Shown here in pieces: positions 1 to 11,100 of a DNA stretch of 64,000 bases. This DNA comes from Seriola aureovittata. Its lineage: Eukaryota > Chordata > Actinopteri > Carangiformes > Carangidae. The first letter of the stretch is position 1. Each line of letters starts with the position of its first letter. The notes beneath the pieces were generated by a model. That model was not told the origin of the DNA and ran no database searches. It worked only from the letters and a program-made list of their open reading frames with translations. The stretch lies in NCBI RefSeq assembly GCF_021018895.1, contig NC_079366.1, forward strand, positions 20,082,396 to 20,146,395. Reading direction: 5' to 3'. The position numbers were made by a program, and so were the translations under genes.

Positions 1-691
1 CAGGACTCGATTATCTATGAGTCATCTTGAGACGTGTGCAGCAGTATTCTGACTGAAGGTGAAAGGTAAGAGCACATCACACTGATTCGAACATCCTCCC
101 TGCTTGTTGAATCCAGCAAGATTTGTCCCCTAACACCTGACAGATCCCACACAGTACTAACAGACACAGAATTCACTTGTTTTTCATGAAAATTAGTTTA
201 TTGAAATGTTGGAGGGTCAAATAAGGGTGAAATGGGTGGACAAGATGATCAATCTGAGGTGAAATTGATATCATTGAAGGGTGAAAGCCAGAAGCATTCA
301 TGTGACGAGGTGCCCAAGGAGTGGTGCAAAGTCTCAGAGGTATTGCCCTCCTGTGGAGTAAATGATGAGAGAACAGGAGTCCATACAAGTAGGGCTTTTT
401 GAGTAGGAGTGATGTGGAGAAAAAGGGGTTCGACAAACCTTTACATATTATAGGACAGAAAATTGGAGCTATAATATCTTTATTATTTGATTCCCCAACA
501 CAAATCTTTAAGTTTCAGAGATCATATTGTTACATAGTAGCCTGCCCAGAAATCCCAACTGAGGCTCCAGATCCGCTCTCAACTTCAAATATATTAAACA
601 GTCGTACGTCTCTCTATTAAACCAAATATATCATTATCCTGTTATTTCATCTTTCTTTATATTCCCATGCAAAATGTGCTCGTTCATGTTT
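1..691. other. Non-coding stretch, no gene recognised
   Basis: Short open frames occur on both strands but none has a recognisable domain or a plausible exon structure. I see no repeat family that I can name in this stretch. Confidence 0.5.
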
Positions 692-922
692 ATTAAAGGG
701 TAGGTTCATGATTTTTTTTAAGTCTGTCTGAAAACAATACTCAAATGCTAATATGCACCTTGAAACAGTTTTTGCTTGCTGTAGTCATTTCTCCAGTTGG
801 AATCATGTTAGGAAGAAATCTTTAATTGACCATCATGAACAAGGGAAACTGTGTTAGTGTACATAGGGGCATAGAAGTACTGTTTTAAGACAGACTTGAA
901 AAAATTGGACTTGTCCTTTAAT
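692..922. mobile_element. MITE (non-autonomous DNA transposon), about 231 bp
   Basis: The left end begins ATTAAAGGGTAGGTTCATG and the right end, read on the other strand, begins ATTAAAGGACAAGTCCAATT. Both then continue with a shared AAGTCTGTCTdAAAAC-like block, so the terminal inverted repeats are about 40 bp with mismatches. The ends match an abundant teleost MITE that I know from many fish intergenic regions; there a longer palindromic interior is usual, so this copy is internally shortened. It carries no coding sequence. The superfamily is not assigned. Confidence 0.75.
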
Positions 923-1442
923 ACCTTATGAACTCTAACAAACCGGAAAAAAGACAAAACCTTTTACCAGTTATCTTATTTTTACTTTATCTTGTATTCT
1001 GGGCTACAGGCTTTACATCTTTTCCACTTCACTATTCATCCTTTCTTTGCTAAACCACAACCCAGAAAGCCAACATTACTGATACACCAGAAATATCTGC
1101 AGCAGCACAAGACACGATAATTTATGTAAGTGCTTGTTTGTATGTTTGTGAGTGGAGGAGGAGGGTAGGAGGCATATCAGGGAGCGCTCGTGTTTGTGCG
1201 TAAATCATGTCTAACCATATGCTGGTTTCCGCCACAGCGTGCACGCAGGTGAAATTGATCGTCAACCATCTCCCCTGCTCACAACAGCATGGGTAGAGGG
1301 AGAGCAAGGTCACAGCCAAGGACTTGTCACAATCAGTGATTGGCTGCGGAGGGAGGGGGGGGGGGGGGGTTATGTGTCACGCCACAGCTGTTACGCTACA
1401 TACTCTGAGTCACAAGCACATCTTTACTGCTGCAAAACATCA
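923..1442. other. Non-coding stretch with a G run
   Basis: No gene is recognisable. A homopolymeric G-rich run lies around 1350-1368. The short open frames here are not supported by any domain. Confidence 0.45.
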
Positions 1443-1732
1443 CCTTAATTACCTTAACGCCACAGTCTCTCTCCTCGTCTGGATGAATTCTGTTCTGAAT
1501 GCCTTAATCTGAGCCTAACCTCTACCATCGTCACATACAGTTCTGTTCTTGGAGTAAAATCATAGCTTTGCCTCTCTTATCTGTTTTTATTTCCTGTCAG
1601 GTTTAAGTGTTTTATGGTTCAGCTGTTCAGAGGAAGGGAAGTTTGTCAGGTGATAGACAACATGGCTGTGGGTGGTTGTTGCGTTGGGTGCTCGTCATGC
1701 TGAACGAAGCCCGGAGCAGGTGAAGGGATGAT
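1443..1732. repeat. Direct repeat, copy 1 (partner at 7871-8150)
   Basis: This 290-bp segment is clearly similar to 7871-8150 in the same orientation. Shared blocks include GTCTGGATGAATTCTG, CCTTAATCTGAGCCTAACCT, GTTTAAGTGTTTTATGGTTC and AGGTGAAGGGATGAT. Divergence is moderate and includes small indels, so the duplication is not recent. Similarity stops on both sides, and neither copy contains a recognisable coding exon. It may be a local duplication or two insertions of one repeat family. Confidence 0.8.
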
Positions 1733-1798
1733 TTCATGTCTGTGCTATCTAGAAGGACCGTCTCAGCTGACAATGCGTAGATAAGCAAGGAGGAGGCA

Positions 1799-1832
<34 letters not shown>
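1799..1832. repeat. (GCT)n trinucleotide microsatellite, about 11 units
   Basis: A perfect GCT/CTG run of about 34 bp. Read on the minus strand it gives a run of alanine codons in one frame, but no supported gene lies there. Confidence 0.95.
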
Positions 1833-1833
<1 letters not shown>

Positions 1834-2120
1834 GCAGCTGTGTGACTCTTTCTGAGCCACGAGCTGCAGGCGGCTCAACAGGCTGGTTGTGCATCATTCC
1901 AGCCTGACAAACAAGTTCAGCAACAATATTGAGCAAGTGAGTTGTTTACCTTGGTACCTATAGAAACCTTGTTGTCCCTGAGCTAGGTGCAAAAGTTTAA
2001 TGTTTACTCGTTTCAAAAACAACACTATTCCTGTGTGAGAACAATGATATAGATGAGGGACACACACTGTATTAATAATACTAACAGATGGATTAGAAAT
2101 TCAAGGAAAAACAACATTAA

Positions 2121-2310
2121 GTGTTGGGCCACCACAAGCCAACATAACAGCTTCACTTCTCCTTGGCATAGACTCTACAAGTCTGTAGAACTGCGCTATA
2201 GGGTTGGAAAGCATTCTTCGAAAAGATATTCCCTCATTTGGTGTGTTTATGATGGTAGTGGAATGCGCTATCCAAAATCTCCCACGTTTTTAACTGAATT
2301 AAGTTGGAAG
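2121..2310. mobile_element. Degenerate DNA-transposon relic (Tc1/mariner-IS630-like, tentative)
   Basis: The stretch from GTGTTGGGCCACCACAAGCC to about 2306 has the word order of a common teleost repeat: a phrase like 'GGCATAGACTCTACAAG', then 'AAGATATTCCCTCATTTGGTG', then 'AAAATCTCCCA'. I associate that family with degenerate IS630/Tc1-mariner-like elements. No intact open frame or clear inverted repeats remain. The family assignment comes from memory of the pattern and is weak. Confidence 0.35.
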
Positions 2311-4352
2311 CATCAACATTTTGTTATGTTTCTCCATCCATTTATTCAGGTTGTATTCTTAAAGTTGTGACCCACCTTCAGTACAGCATAGACACATCAA
2401 GACCCACTGCTGCTTTTACTATGAAAACAGCAATATTTATTGGTGTATTATTTTCAATATTGAGTGTATTTGGGGTGGTAGAATATCATAAAACCTATGA
2501 ACATTGCCTTAAAGGAGTTATTTGTAAGTTTTGCTATTGCCATATATCCAATGTTGGTATTAACTGCTAGCGATTTAGGCCTACCAGTCTTGCCAGGAGC
2601 CTCAGCCATCGTTGCGTTTACAAGACAAGAGGTTATGAGACATCCTCTGAGCAGCACTACATCTTCGGGGAAGACTAGACGCTACAGTGAAGAGATGGGC
2701 CAACAGGGCTGATGCTGGATAATTAGCATGCTAACTTAATAGAAGAAAAGAAGTGATAGAAATAGAAGCAAAATAAGAGTTAACATTGCCATTGCTTTCC
2801 ACCGCTGGAGACAGCTATTGGTGAGTAAAGGAATGAAGTTTGATACTAAACTCACAATGTTTCTTCTAAACAGCTGCTAATGTAACATTAGCTATGTAAC
2901 AATAGCAAAACTTACAAATAGCTCCTTTCACTTAGTAATACACAGTAAATTTCGCAGTGTTAAATATGCAGCGTCAAAGTGCATTGACTCTTTCGGAGTT
3001 ATTACAACAACAGATTGAGTAGAATACCCCCTGGTGTTGGTGAAAATTTCCGGAGTTAAAAGACGCCGTGTTAATTTAACTCTGTAAAGCCCCGCCCACC
3101 TCTTCCTCCTTCAAACTGTTGAAGATTTCTCTGGACCCCGAAAGACTGCGGTAAGTTTCTTATTTTTTCCATATTAACCCAATTTTATGTTGGCGTTTCA
3201 GCAGAAATTGTGTTTTGGGAGAACATTGTGTTGTTGGCCCCCGTATTTTAGCGGGTTTTGTATCTTAACACCAAATTCGACAAGACGGCTAACGTGACCG
3301 AGTGAATACCTAGCTTAAAATGCGCGCGTGTCCAACTTGACCATGTCTGCAAAAGGTAATTAACTTAGCAATATGATATGGAGAGATAGTTTTGTTGTAT
3401 TAAACATAACTTAAATTCTGGTGAAAATTGCCGTGAGTTGAGAAAAAATAACCCCCACATTGGCTGAATGGCTGTTCAAATCAACAGTAACGTTAACCAT
3501 GAAGTGTGCGGCATCTGCACCTTTTTTTAAAAAAATTATTTATTTATTTTTACTAGTGACCAAACAAATCCACCAGCTAAGTTAATATTTCATATTATAA
3601 CAGCATTTGCCTGTGTTGGTGAGGGGAGTTGGCTAAACTAGCTAACGTTTGCGTTAATAACTAGTCTAACCTTGATATTAGTCTCACGGCGATTGAAATT
3701 ACTCTGCGGCCGAGGCATTAACATATTAACCTCAGTCATTATATTCTACGGTAAATGATGTGATGTAACATAAAGTTGTATTCGGTTTTGGGAAGCAGTT
3801 TGCACATGTTTGAGAAATTGACCGCATGCCTCCCCTCCAGCTTGGTCTGCTCTGTGACATACATCAGTTTAGACGGCTCGTAACGTTGTTTCAGCAAAAT
3901 TTAAAGTGGGATCATATTTGTTTTTTTGAGTGATTTTTCGTCTAGCCTACGGTAAAGTTGCGTTAACTTGAAGTCAATTGGTAAAAAGAGATACTTGTCA
4001 CATTTCTGAGACACACTGAGGCACGTTGCTGGAATCATAAACGGTGGTTACAGTGGACGCAGGTAATGTGAGTCCCAGGCCAAGCTTTAGTGATGTGATT
4101 TGATTATTTCATAAGCTGAAGTGATTAAACATAAGTGTAACTGATCCCTGCTTTTAATTTCTTCAAATAGCTGATCATTTGTCTGCTGTTTGGTGGCCTG
4201 AAACAAACAACACATTATCTTATTTCGAATTGAACATAAAAGTTGGTCTCGTTGGCTGCTCTGTTGAAAACCATGCACTTACTGTTATAATTGTGTTTTT
4301 GTTATCATAATAAGCATATAAGATTCTGACAATGAGGAATTATGTGCTGCAG

Positions 4353-6772
4353 GAACCATGTTGATTAAGGCCAGACTTGGTGATGTCCAAAAATTTGTTA
4401 GAACAAGAGAGCTGGATCTAAAAGAGTTTTTGATTGCAGGTAAGAAATTGATATTGGAATCAAGCTTTGCACTGGAAGCTTTAAGGTGCTAATAGTAACT
4501 TTAATAGTAACTTTTGAGTACCAATGTTACCATCTCTAATCACACTTAGTAAGTTTGAATGCATGCTTTCTTTGCTTAAAAAGTAGTAATAATATAAGTT
4601 TTATGTCACACATTCATTTATTGATGTTTGTTCAAAAGTGATGTTCCAGATTCATTGGATATGTGTGAGTATTAGACCAACATGAATTCATAAGTCTGGT
4701 TTACACAAGCATTTGTCTTCTCCTGTAGCATTTGCAAAGTTTGGTGTGCCGGCTGTGACAGAGGGTGTAAAGGTTGTTGACAGTTCGGGGACTGAGTTGG
4801 ATGACGATGTATTTGAGGATGTAGTTAAGGATCCCTCAGCTGGAGTGCTAACCATCAAATATGACACAGGTTTGTCTCAGTTACATTTGTAATTTATATT
4901 ACAGTATTTAATGGACATGCTAGTTCCTTGTGGTTAATATTTTTCCTTCCATCTGCTTCTCCTATCATGGTCAGAATCTGTCTCCATGGTACCATCTCCT
5001 GAGCAGTCTGAACCACCAACCCTTGATTCGTCTGATTCTAAAGATACGGACATCCTTTCAGAGAGTCCTTCCGGTAAACGGCAGAGGCTGGACACAGAAG
5101 CCAAGCACGTAAGAATTAACACACAAACAACTCTTTGCTCTTTGTTTGAAGTTTGTGGAATCCATTCTTGCCAAGAAACCTGGTGGGGAACGCATAATAA
5201 ATGAATATAATCGAAGCAAGAAGGAAACCAGAAGGAAAATGGTGAACATACTGGCAGCTGACATGACGGAGAAGAATGGGTAATTGTAAATAGTTTTTAG
5301 TTAGCTCAATGTAGCTTTTAGATTAAATCAAAATCTTTGTTAAATCCAGTGTATACAACTGAGAAATATTTACTTTTCTAATCTTGCAGTACATCACCAC
5401 ATCACTTCAACTTCCAATTTTAAAACATGCAATTCATGGTACTGTAGTTCAGGTCACTGGGGACAATCTTGGTTTGCATGGTCTGTTTGGCTTTGTGGAG
5501 TCATTTGGGGCTCGATATTGCTGTCATTTCTGTCTCCTTGAGAAACACTGTTTTCAAACTGTATTCTGTGAAGATGATCCGGAAGTTGTTTTAAGAACTG
5601 TTGATGCGCATGCACAGCACTGTCAGACTGTACAAACAGATCCTAGGCTGCCTCATGTATATGGTGTGAAATGCGTTTGTCTGTTGAATTCACTTCAGTA
5701 TTTCAGCACAGCCAACAGCTTCGCTGTAGATATAATGCATGATATTTTAGAGGGGGTTGGTCAGTTTGAGGGGAAACTGATTCTGAAGTACATTCAAGGC
5801 AACTTCCGGTGCTGAACAAGTGGCTGGTAGAATACATGCATATGACTATGGTTTCAGTCAGCAGCGAAACTGTCCACCTCTGCCAACAGATAAGTTGGTG
5901 GGTGGAAGTAATGATTTGGGGTTGAATGCCATACAGTCTTGTTGCTTGTTACGCAATATGCCTTTGCTGGTGATTTAATCGAGACAGATGATAAACACTG
6001 GCATCTCCTACTTTTGCTTCTACATATTGTTAACATTGTATTTTCAGCAGTCCTGTCAGACGACATGACCATATACCTCAAACATTTAACCATTGATCAT
6101 CATTGGCTGTTCGAGCAATTATTTCCTGAAATAAATCTCTTGCCAAAGCATCACTTCATGATACATTACCCGCGTAGCATAAAGCACATTGGTCCGATTT
6201 TGCACACATGGTGCATGCGTTACGAAGCCAAACATAAATTCTTCAAGCAACAATTAAAAAGCTTTAAAAACATTACAAAGACATTAGCCAAAAAGCACCA
6301 AAGTTTTATGGCAATGTATCATGAATCTTTTAGCAAGGAAAGATTAATTTTAGATCCAAGAAAGATGGTGACACTTTTTGAGTTAAAACAGGGTGCAGCA
6401 ATTGCTGCAAAATTTGGAACTGTTTTGTCAACCAGTGTGTTTTCTGCCAAATGGATTAAATATCATGGTACAGAGTACCGTCGTGACTTCATTATATGTA
6501 CTGAGGTAGCATGTGAGATGCCTGTATTTTGTTAGATTGACACGATTGTTGTAAAAGATAACTGTGTTTTGCTCTGTGGAAAATTGATGGAAACCATGTT
6601 TTTTGATAACCATTACCACGCCTTTAAGGTCAAGCTCCATCCAGACAAGGTTCTAAAAGTGTTGCACATAAATGATGTTTTTTACTTCAAACCATTTGAT
6701 GTTCAAATGAAGTATGGTACAACAGATACCGCCTTATATGTTGTTCCATATTGCCATTTTATGCAGACCTAA
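4353..6772 (+). pseudogene. Decayed transposase-type gene inside the CACTA-like element
   Basis: Four GT-AG exon candidates can be read in one phase: about 4353-4439 (ATG at 4358), 4729-4869, 4975-5108 and 5152-5279. The first two encode a small alpha/beta domain of about 75 aa that resembles a PB1/CIDE-N-like ubiquitin fold. The fourth has a basic helical block with the pattern KKPGGERIINEY. A long open block from 5390 to 5812 carries the motif DIMHDILEGVGQFEGKLIL, which resembles the C-terminal half of TNP2-type CACTA transposases. It is followed by open blocks in other frames up to 6535 and 6570-6772. The phase does not match between 5279 and 5390, and stops or frameshifts occur near 5813, 5935 and 6535. 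The copy therefore seems to lack the middle of the protein and to be inactive. Domain names are tentative. Confidence 0.65.
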
Positions 6773-7149
6773 GGTCAGTGTTCTAAAGTGGTGGCGTTGT
6801 TAGGCTGACCAAAAGTTAACTGTTTTTATGCTTATTTACACTTCACTTGGAGCTCTTTAATGGCAGGGCAAGTACACTGTTACACGACCTTACTGTTACA
6901 TTGCACAACTATTCACTTTTTCTTTTTTTTCTTCTTTTTTTCTTTTTTTTTTTTTTAAAGTGCAGCACGTGAACAGTTAAGTGCTTTTGTACAACTAAAA
7001 GTTGAAAATACAAATGTTAAATGCAGCTTGAAAAGGTGCTTTTGTACAATGAAAAGTGGTTAAATGCATTTTTGTGGTAACTTGATTTTATTCAATGGTA
7101 CAAGTATTATTTAATTATTATAGATAGATGCAATTTGACACTACAAAAG

Positions 7150-7623
7150 TGTAAAAATGACACTACATATTTATCTGTGCAGTGTTAATGACTGTTAGGA
7201 TTTGACTCTATCTGAGTTGGTTTTTCACAGCAACAGAGTAAATCATCAACACAGTAGTGTGTAAAATTAACACTTATTAGAGTTATATGAGCCTCCAGTG
7301 TTAACCTTCAATAACTCAATGCATTGTTAAAAAGCATTAGAATCAGAGTTGATTTGACACCACAGTAGAGTAAGTTATCAACACTGCTGAGAATCATATT
7401 TACTCTCTAGTCTCCAGAGTTATTTAACCTGTAGTGTTAATTTTTATTAACACTGTACAGTGTTAGCCAGTGTTAATTTTTTCTCAATTTTGAGTTAATT
7501 TTAACAATTTAAACACTATGGAAAGAGTTAATTTAACACTAATTCTGATAAGGACCAAATACACTTGGACACAGTGTTAAATTTAACTCTTTAAGTGTTG
7601 ATTTAACACTGAAATTTACTGTG
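7150..7623. repeat. Subterminal repeat array at the 3' end of the CACTA-like element
   Basis: Short words of the type AGTGTTAAT, TTAACACT, ACACAGT and GAGTTA recur at close, irregular spacing in both orientations up to the right inverted repeat. A sparser set lies just inside the left end (2941-3085). In CACTA elements such arrays bind the element's own transposition protein; here that role is inferred. Confidence 0.7.
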
Positions 7624-7739
7624 TACCTGTTACCATGATGTTAAACCCAGCCACTGATTGGTGGTGGAACGTAACTACATTTTCTCAGGTTACTGGTCAA
7701 ATTTGAGATCCTTTATTTCCACTTTGTCACACTTCAGAG

Positions 7740-7777
<38 letters not shown>

Positions 7778-7870
7778 CATTGACTACATTTATTTGACAG
7801 CCATAGTTACAAGTTCGACTATACTTTTAAGAATCAGATTTTACATATGCATCATTTACATACTGTACAT
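7624..7870. repeat. Short unique stretch with a 30-bp poly(T) tract
   Basis: Positions 7745-7774 are an uninterrupted run of T. Nothing else recognisable lies between the transposon end and the second direct-repeat copy. Confidence 0.8.
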
Positions 7871-8150
7871 ACCTTAATGCCATATCTATTTCAACGTCTG
7901 GATGAATTCTGCCTTAATCTGAGCCTAACCTCCACCATTGTCTGATCCAGTTCTGTTTTGGGAGTAAAATCATATATCTTTGCATCCCTCATCTCTTCTT
8001 TTTTTATCTCCTGTCAGGTTTAAGTGTTTTATGGTTCAGCAGCTCAGAGGAAGGGAGGTTTGTCTGGTGATAGACAGCATATGGCTGGGGGTGGTTGTTG
8101 TGCTGTGTGCTCATCATGCTGAACGAAACATGGGTCAGGTGAAGGGATGA
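7871..8150. repeat. Direct repeat, copy 2 (partner at 1443-1732)
   Basis: This is the second copy of the moderately diverged direct repeat, in the same orientation as copy 1 and about 6.4 kb away. The whole CACTA-like element lies between the copies. Right after it, at about 8169-8179, is a short C run. Confidence 0.8.
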
Positions 8151-11100
8151 TGGGCTTATTTCTGTGGCCCCCCCCCCCCGAAGTCTAGGATTGCCACTGC
8201 ACACTATCTATAGCGAACTTTCAAGTAACCCTTATTTAATACCTACAACTGCTATCTTACTATTCACTTGACAAACAGAGACTCAAGCGGGAGTGAAAGG
8301 GGACTGTGATGTGTTCTGGCTGCTACAGCAGAGTGTTTGCTGCAGGGACAGTTGGCAGGCAGGTGGGGGCAAAACCAGAAGCCACCTGTAGGAGGGTGGT
8401 GAATCAGGATGTTGTTCAGACTATGGGGACCATTCAAAACTGCTGTGGTGCACTGTGACATTAGCAGTCACAAATGTCAAGTGCCAGCTGTCTGCACATG
8501 GAGTGGCTGCATCTCATTTTCATTCCTTTAAAACAGACACTAATCCCAACTCTGCAAAACAATCCCTTGGTTTTCCCCTCACTTTGACTGCTTTAACTTT
8601 TATATTTAGTTATATTACTTTTATGAAGACCTAGAATGCAAAAATAAAATAATAATTTAAAACATTCACCTTTCTGAAACAAAGCAGGGTCAAAGGGGCA
8701 CAAACATTTAGGTAGACTCAGTGAAGAGAATGGTTTTCTGTGGGAATTCCAAAACCGTAATATGGTTTCACAATTTTTTCAATATGAGTGTGCCGGGAAA
8801 CTAACTGAACTGCTCAAACTAAAATACTCATTCTCTTAGAAAGGAGGATCAGATGCATTGTAGGTCATCATGCTTCACCAGCAGGGGTCATCATCTGCTC
8901 CATGCCAAACGGAAGAGCGGTGTACTTAACACACAGTGGGGCTTCAGTATTTTAAGAGCACACAATCTGTCAACTAGACACTAATCCTGGCCAGACTGGG
9001 TCCTGTCCATTAAAGTGTGTGACAGTTTTCCCAAATCTGCCACTGATTTGCAATAGGTAGAGGTAATTTCTGCTGCACTTGCTGATGATGAACACGGCAG
9101 TGACAAATTATTGATGTATATAACATTTTCATGCCTTATGAAGTGATACCTTGAGTTTTATTTTCCCTCTTGTGATTTAAAAAGCTTTAATCTGGACCAA
9201 ACAGAAACTGGCTCACAACAGTGGCCCAAACGAGGGAAGGGCCAGGTGATGATTCCCCTCGGGAATCAAGGGTTGAAAAAGTGGGTGAGAAGCTTACATC
9301 ACACATCTGGTTTAAAAAAAAAGGGGTTCCCTTTCTCTTAATAGATGGCTGTGGCTGAAGAGCTTTCAGCTGGGGAGGGGGTGTTGCGTGAAGGGAGGAT
9401 GGAAGCACCTGCAGCCTGAATGCGGGAACCAGCTCTTAAACCTCTTAGAAGCGGTTGGTCGCCACGGGAACAGCGGCAGGCCATGGTTGGCCTTGTCCAA
9501 CCCTGCTGTGCCCAGGGAGGAACTCTGTCAATCGTTAGATGGCGCACACACACATACATGGCAAGACAGAGAGAAATTATGAAGTGGGACAAAAGTCCTG
9601 CAATTACAAATATGTACAAAACTGCACGGAAAATGTTTACGTCTGGTGGCTTTTGGAGCTCAATAAAATAAATAACTGTTTTCCAGTTACTCTCCCTTGC
9701 TTTCTGTCAACCCCCGTCTCCACCACCCTGCCCCAGACCCCTGCTGTGGCCTAAACAATTAGGCTATGTGAGACCCCCACTAACGACTCTCTCTTGTCTT
9801 TTAAGATAACTGCAGGAGGAGGGGCAGCAGTGGGTGACATCTTGTTAGGATAGAATCCTGTGGTCAGTCGCATGTGTATTGGGCTCAAGCAGAGGGTACG
9901 TAGTTATTACCCTACATAAAGAGTGTGTATGTTTAGATTGCCCCAGGTGAGATGTGAGCTAATACTACTGGTTCTTGTGAGAAGTGCTGCTTTTCTCAGC
10001 TTCATAATGCACCCCCAGTAGCTCTGTCACGCCTCAGATGTCACCCTCTTTCTCACACTTTCCAGACCACTGTAAAGAGAGCTGTAAATCAATACTTTCA
10101 TCACAAATCAGACTCCACCTTGTTTAGGACCAAATGATTCACACCAAATATAACAAACAAAACTTTTCCAGGCAGTGAAGTAAAAGGCATGTCCACAGTC
10201 ATGTTCAAATTTGCTGTTCGCACTGAAATGACAAAATAATTGGAGAATAAGTCTCTTCCAAGAGTACGTAGAAGACACTTGAATGAGATCACATGACATT
10301 CATATGTTTTCCTTGACCACACTAAAATGAAATAAATAATAATACTAATAGTGTGTAGACATGGCCCGAAGGACTGTAAGGTATCAAACCAACCAAGAAC
10401 AATTCTGCTGCTCCCACAGAGCTCTACATGAAAAAAAGAAACATCAAGAAATAAGTCTTGATCAAACAAGGCATTTTACATTTTACCTTTTCAAAAGGAC
10501 AATGATATTTTCACAGTAGTTCAGGCCTTGTGCACCTATAAAATGCTGGAAAATGTTCAACAGTTCAACATAATACTGTGAGTTGGCTTTATCATTCAGA
10601 CTTTTGTCAGTTGAAGATTTTGTCTTTTTTACATGGAAAGTGAAACGTTAAAAACATTGACTCATTTCACTTTGTGGTTTTCATTAGCAGTTTAATAAAG
10701 CCTCCTCAAGATGTAAGACCATAAACCACCACATGACTGAAAATGGCACAGATCTTAAGACCAGAAGCCCAGATCTGTTACATGGGGAGCAAGCAGGATC
10801 CTTTCTTTGTTTTGTTTGGCATAAATCAACAAGAGCACTGCTCCCGGAAGACAAACAGTTAAAATCCCTCACTAATGCTCATCATCATCTTTAGGTGTGA
10901 AATCAGTCAAGTGACAAGTGTGCCTAAATTTTGATGACCCTGGGTCAGTGTGAGGCCACAGCTCTGTGTTTACGGATGAGGTGACGGCACACGCCTCCAT
11001 TCCTTTGAAATGTGACAAGGCGAGAGGAATGACAAGATAATCTCTGATTTACGAGTTACAGTAGCTTTCAGGGGGAAACAGCCCAGCAAGGAGATCTCCT

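Larger units (their letters stand above)
2941..7623 (+). mobile_element. CACTA/EnSpm-like DNA transposon, 4.68 kb, with decayed internal gene
   Basis: The left end reads CACAGTAAATTTCGCAGTG. The reverse complement of the right end reads CACAGTAAATTTCAGTGTTA, so the termini are inverted repeats starting with CACAG. Both ends are flanked by TA (2939-2940 and 7624-7625), consistent with a short target duplication. Inside the right end, over about 480 bp, short words such as AGTGTTAA, TTAACACT and GAGTTA recur many times in both orientations. Such subterminal arrays are typical of CACTA elements. Between the ends lies a multi-exon, broken transposase-like gene (separate entry). The superfamily call rests on the CAC termini, subterminal repeats and the TNP2-like protein block; a Chapaev-type relative of the same CMC group is the main alternative. 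Confidence 0.75.
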
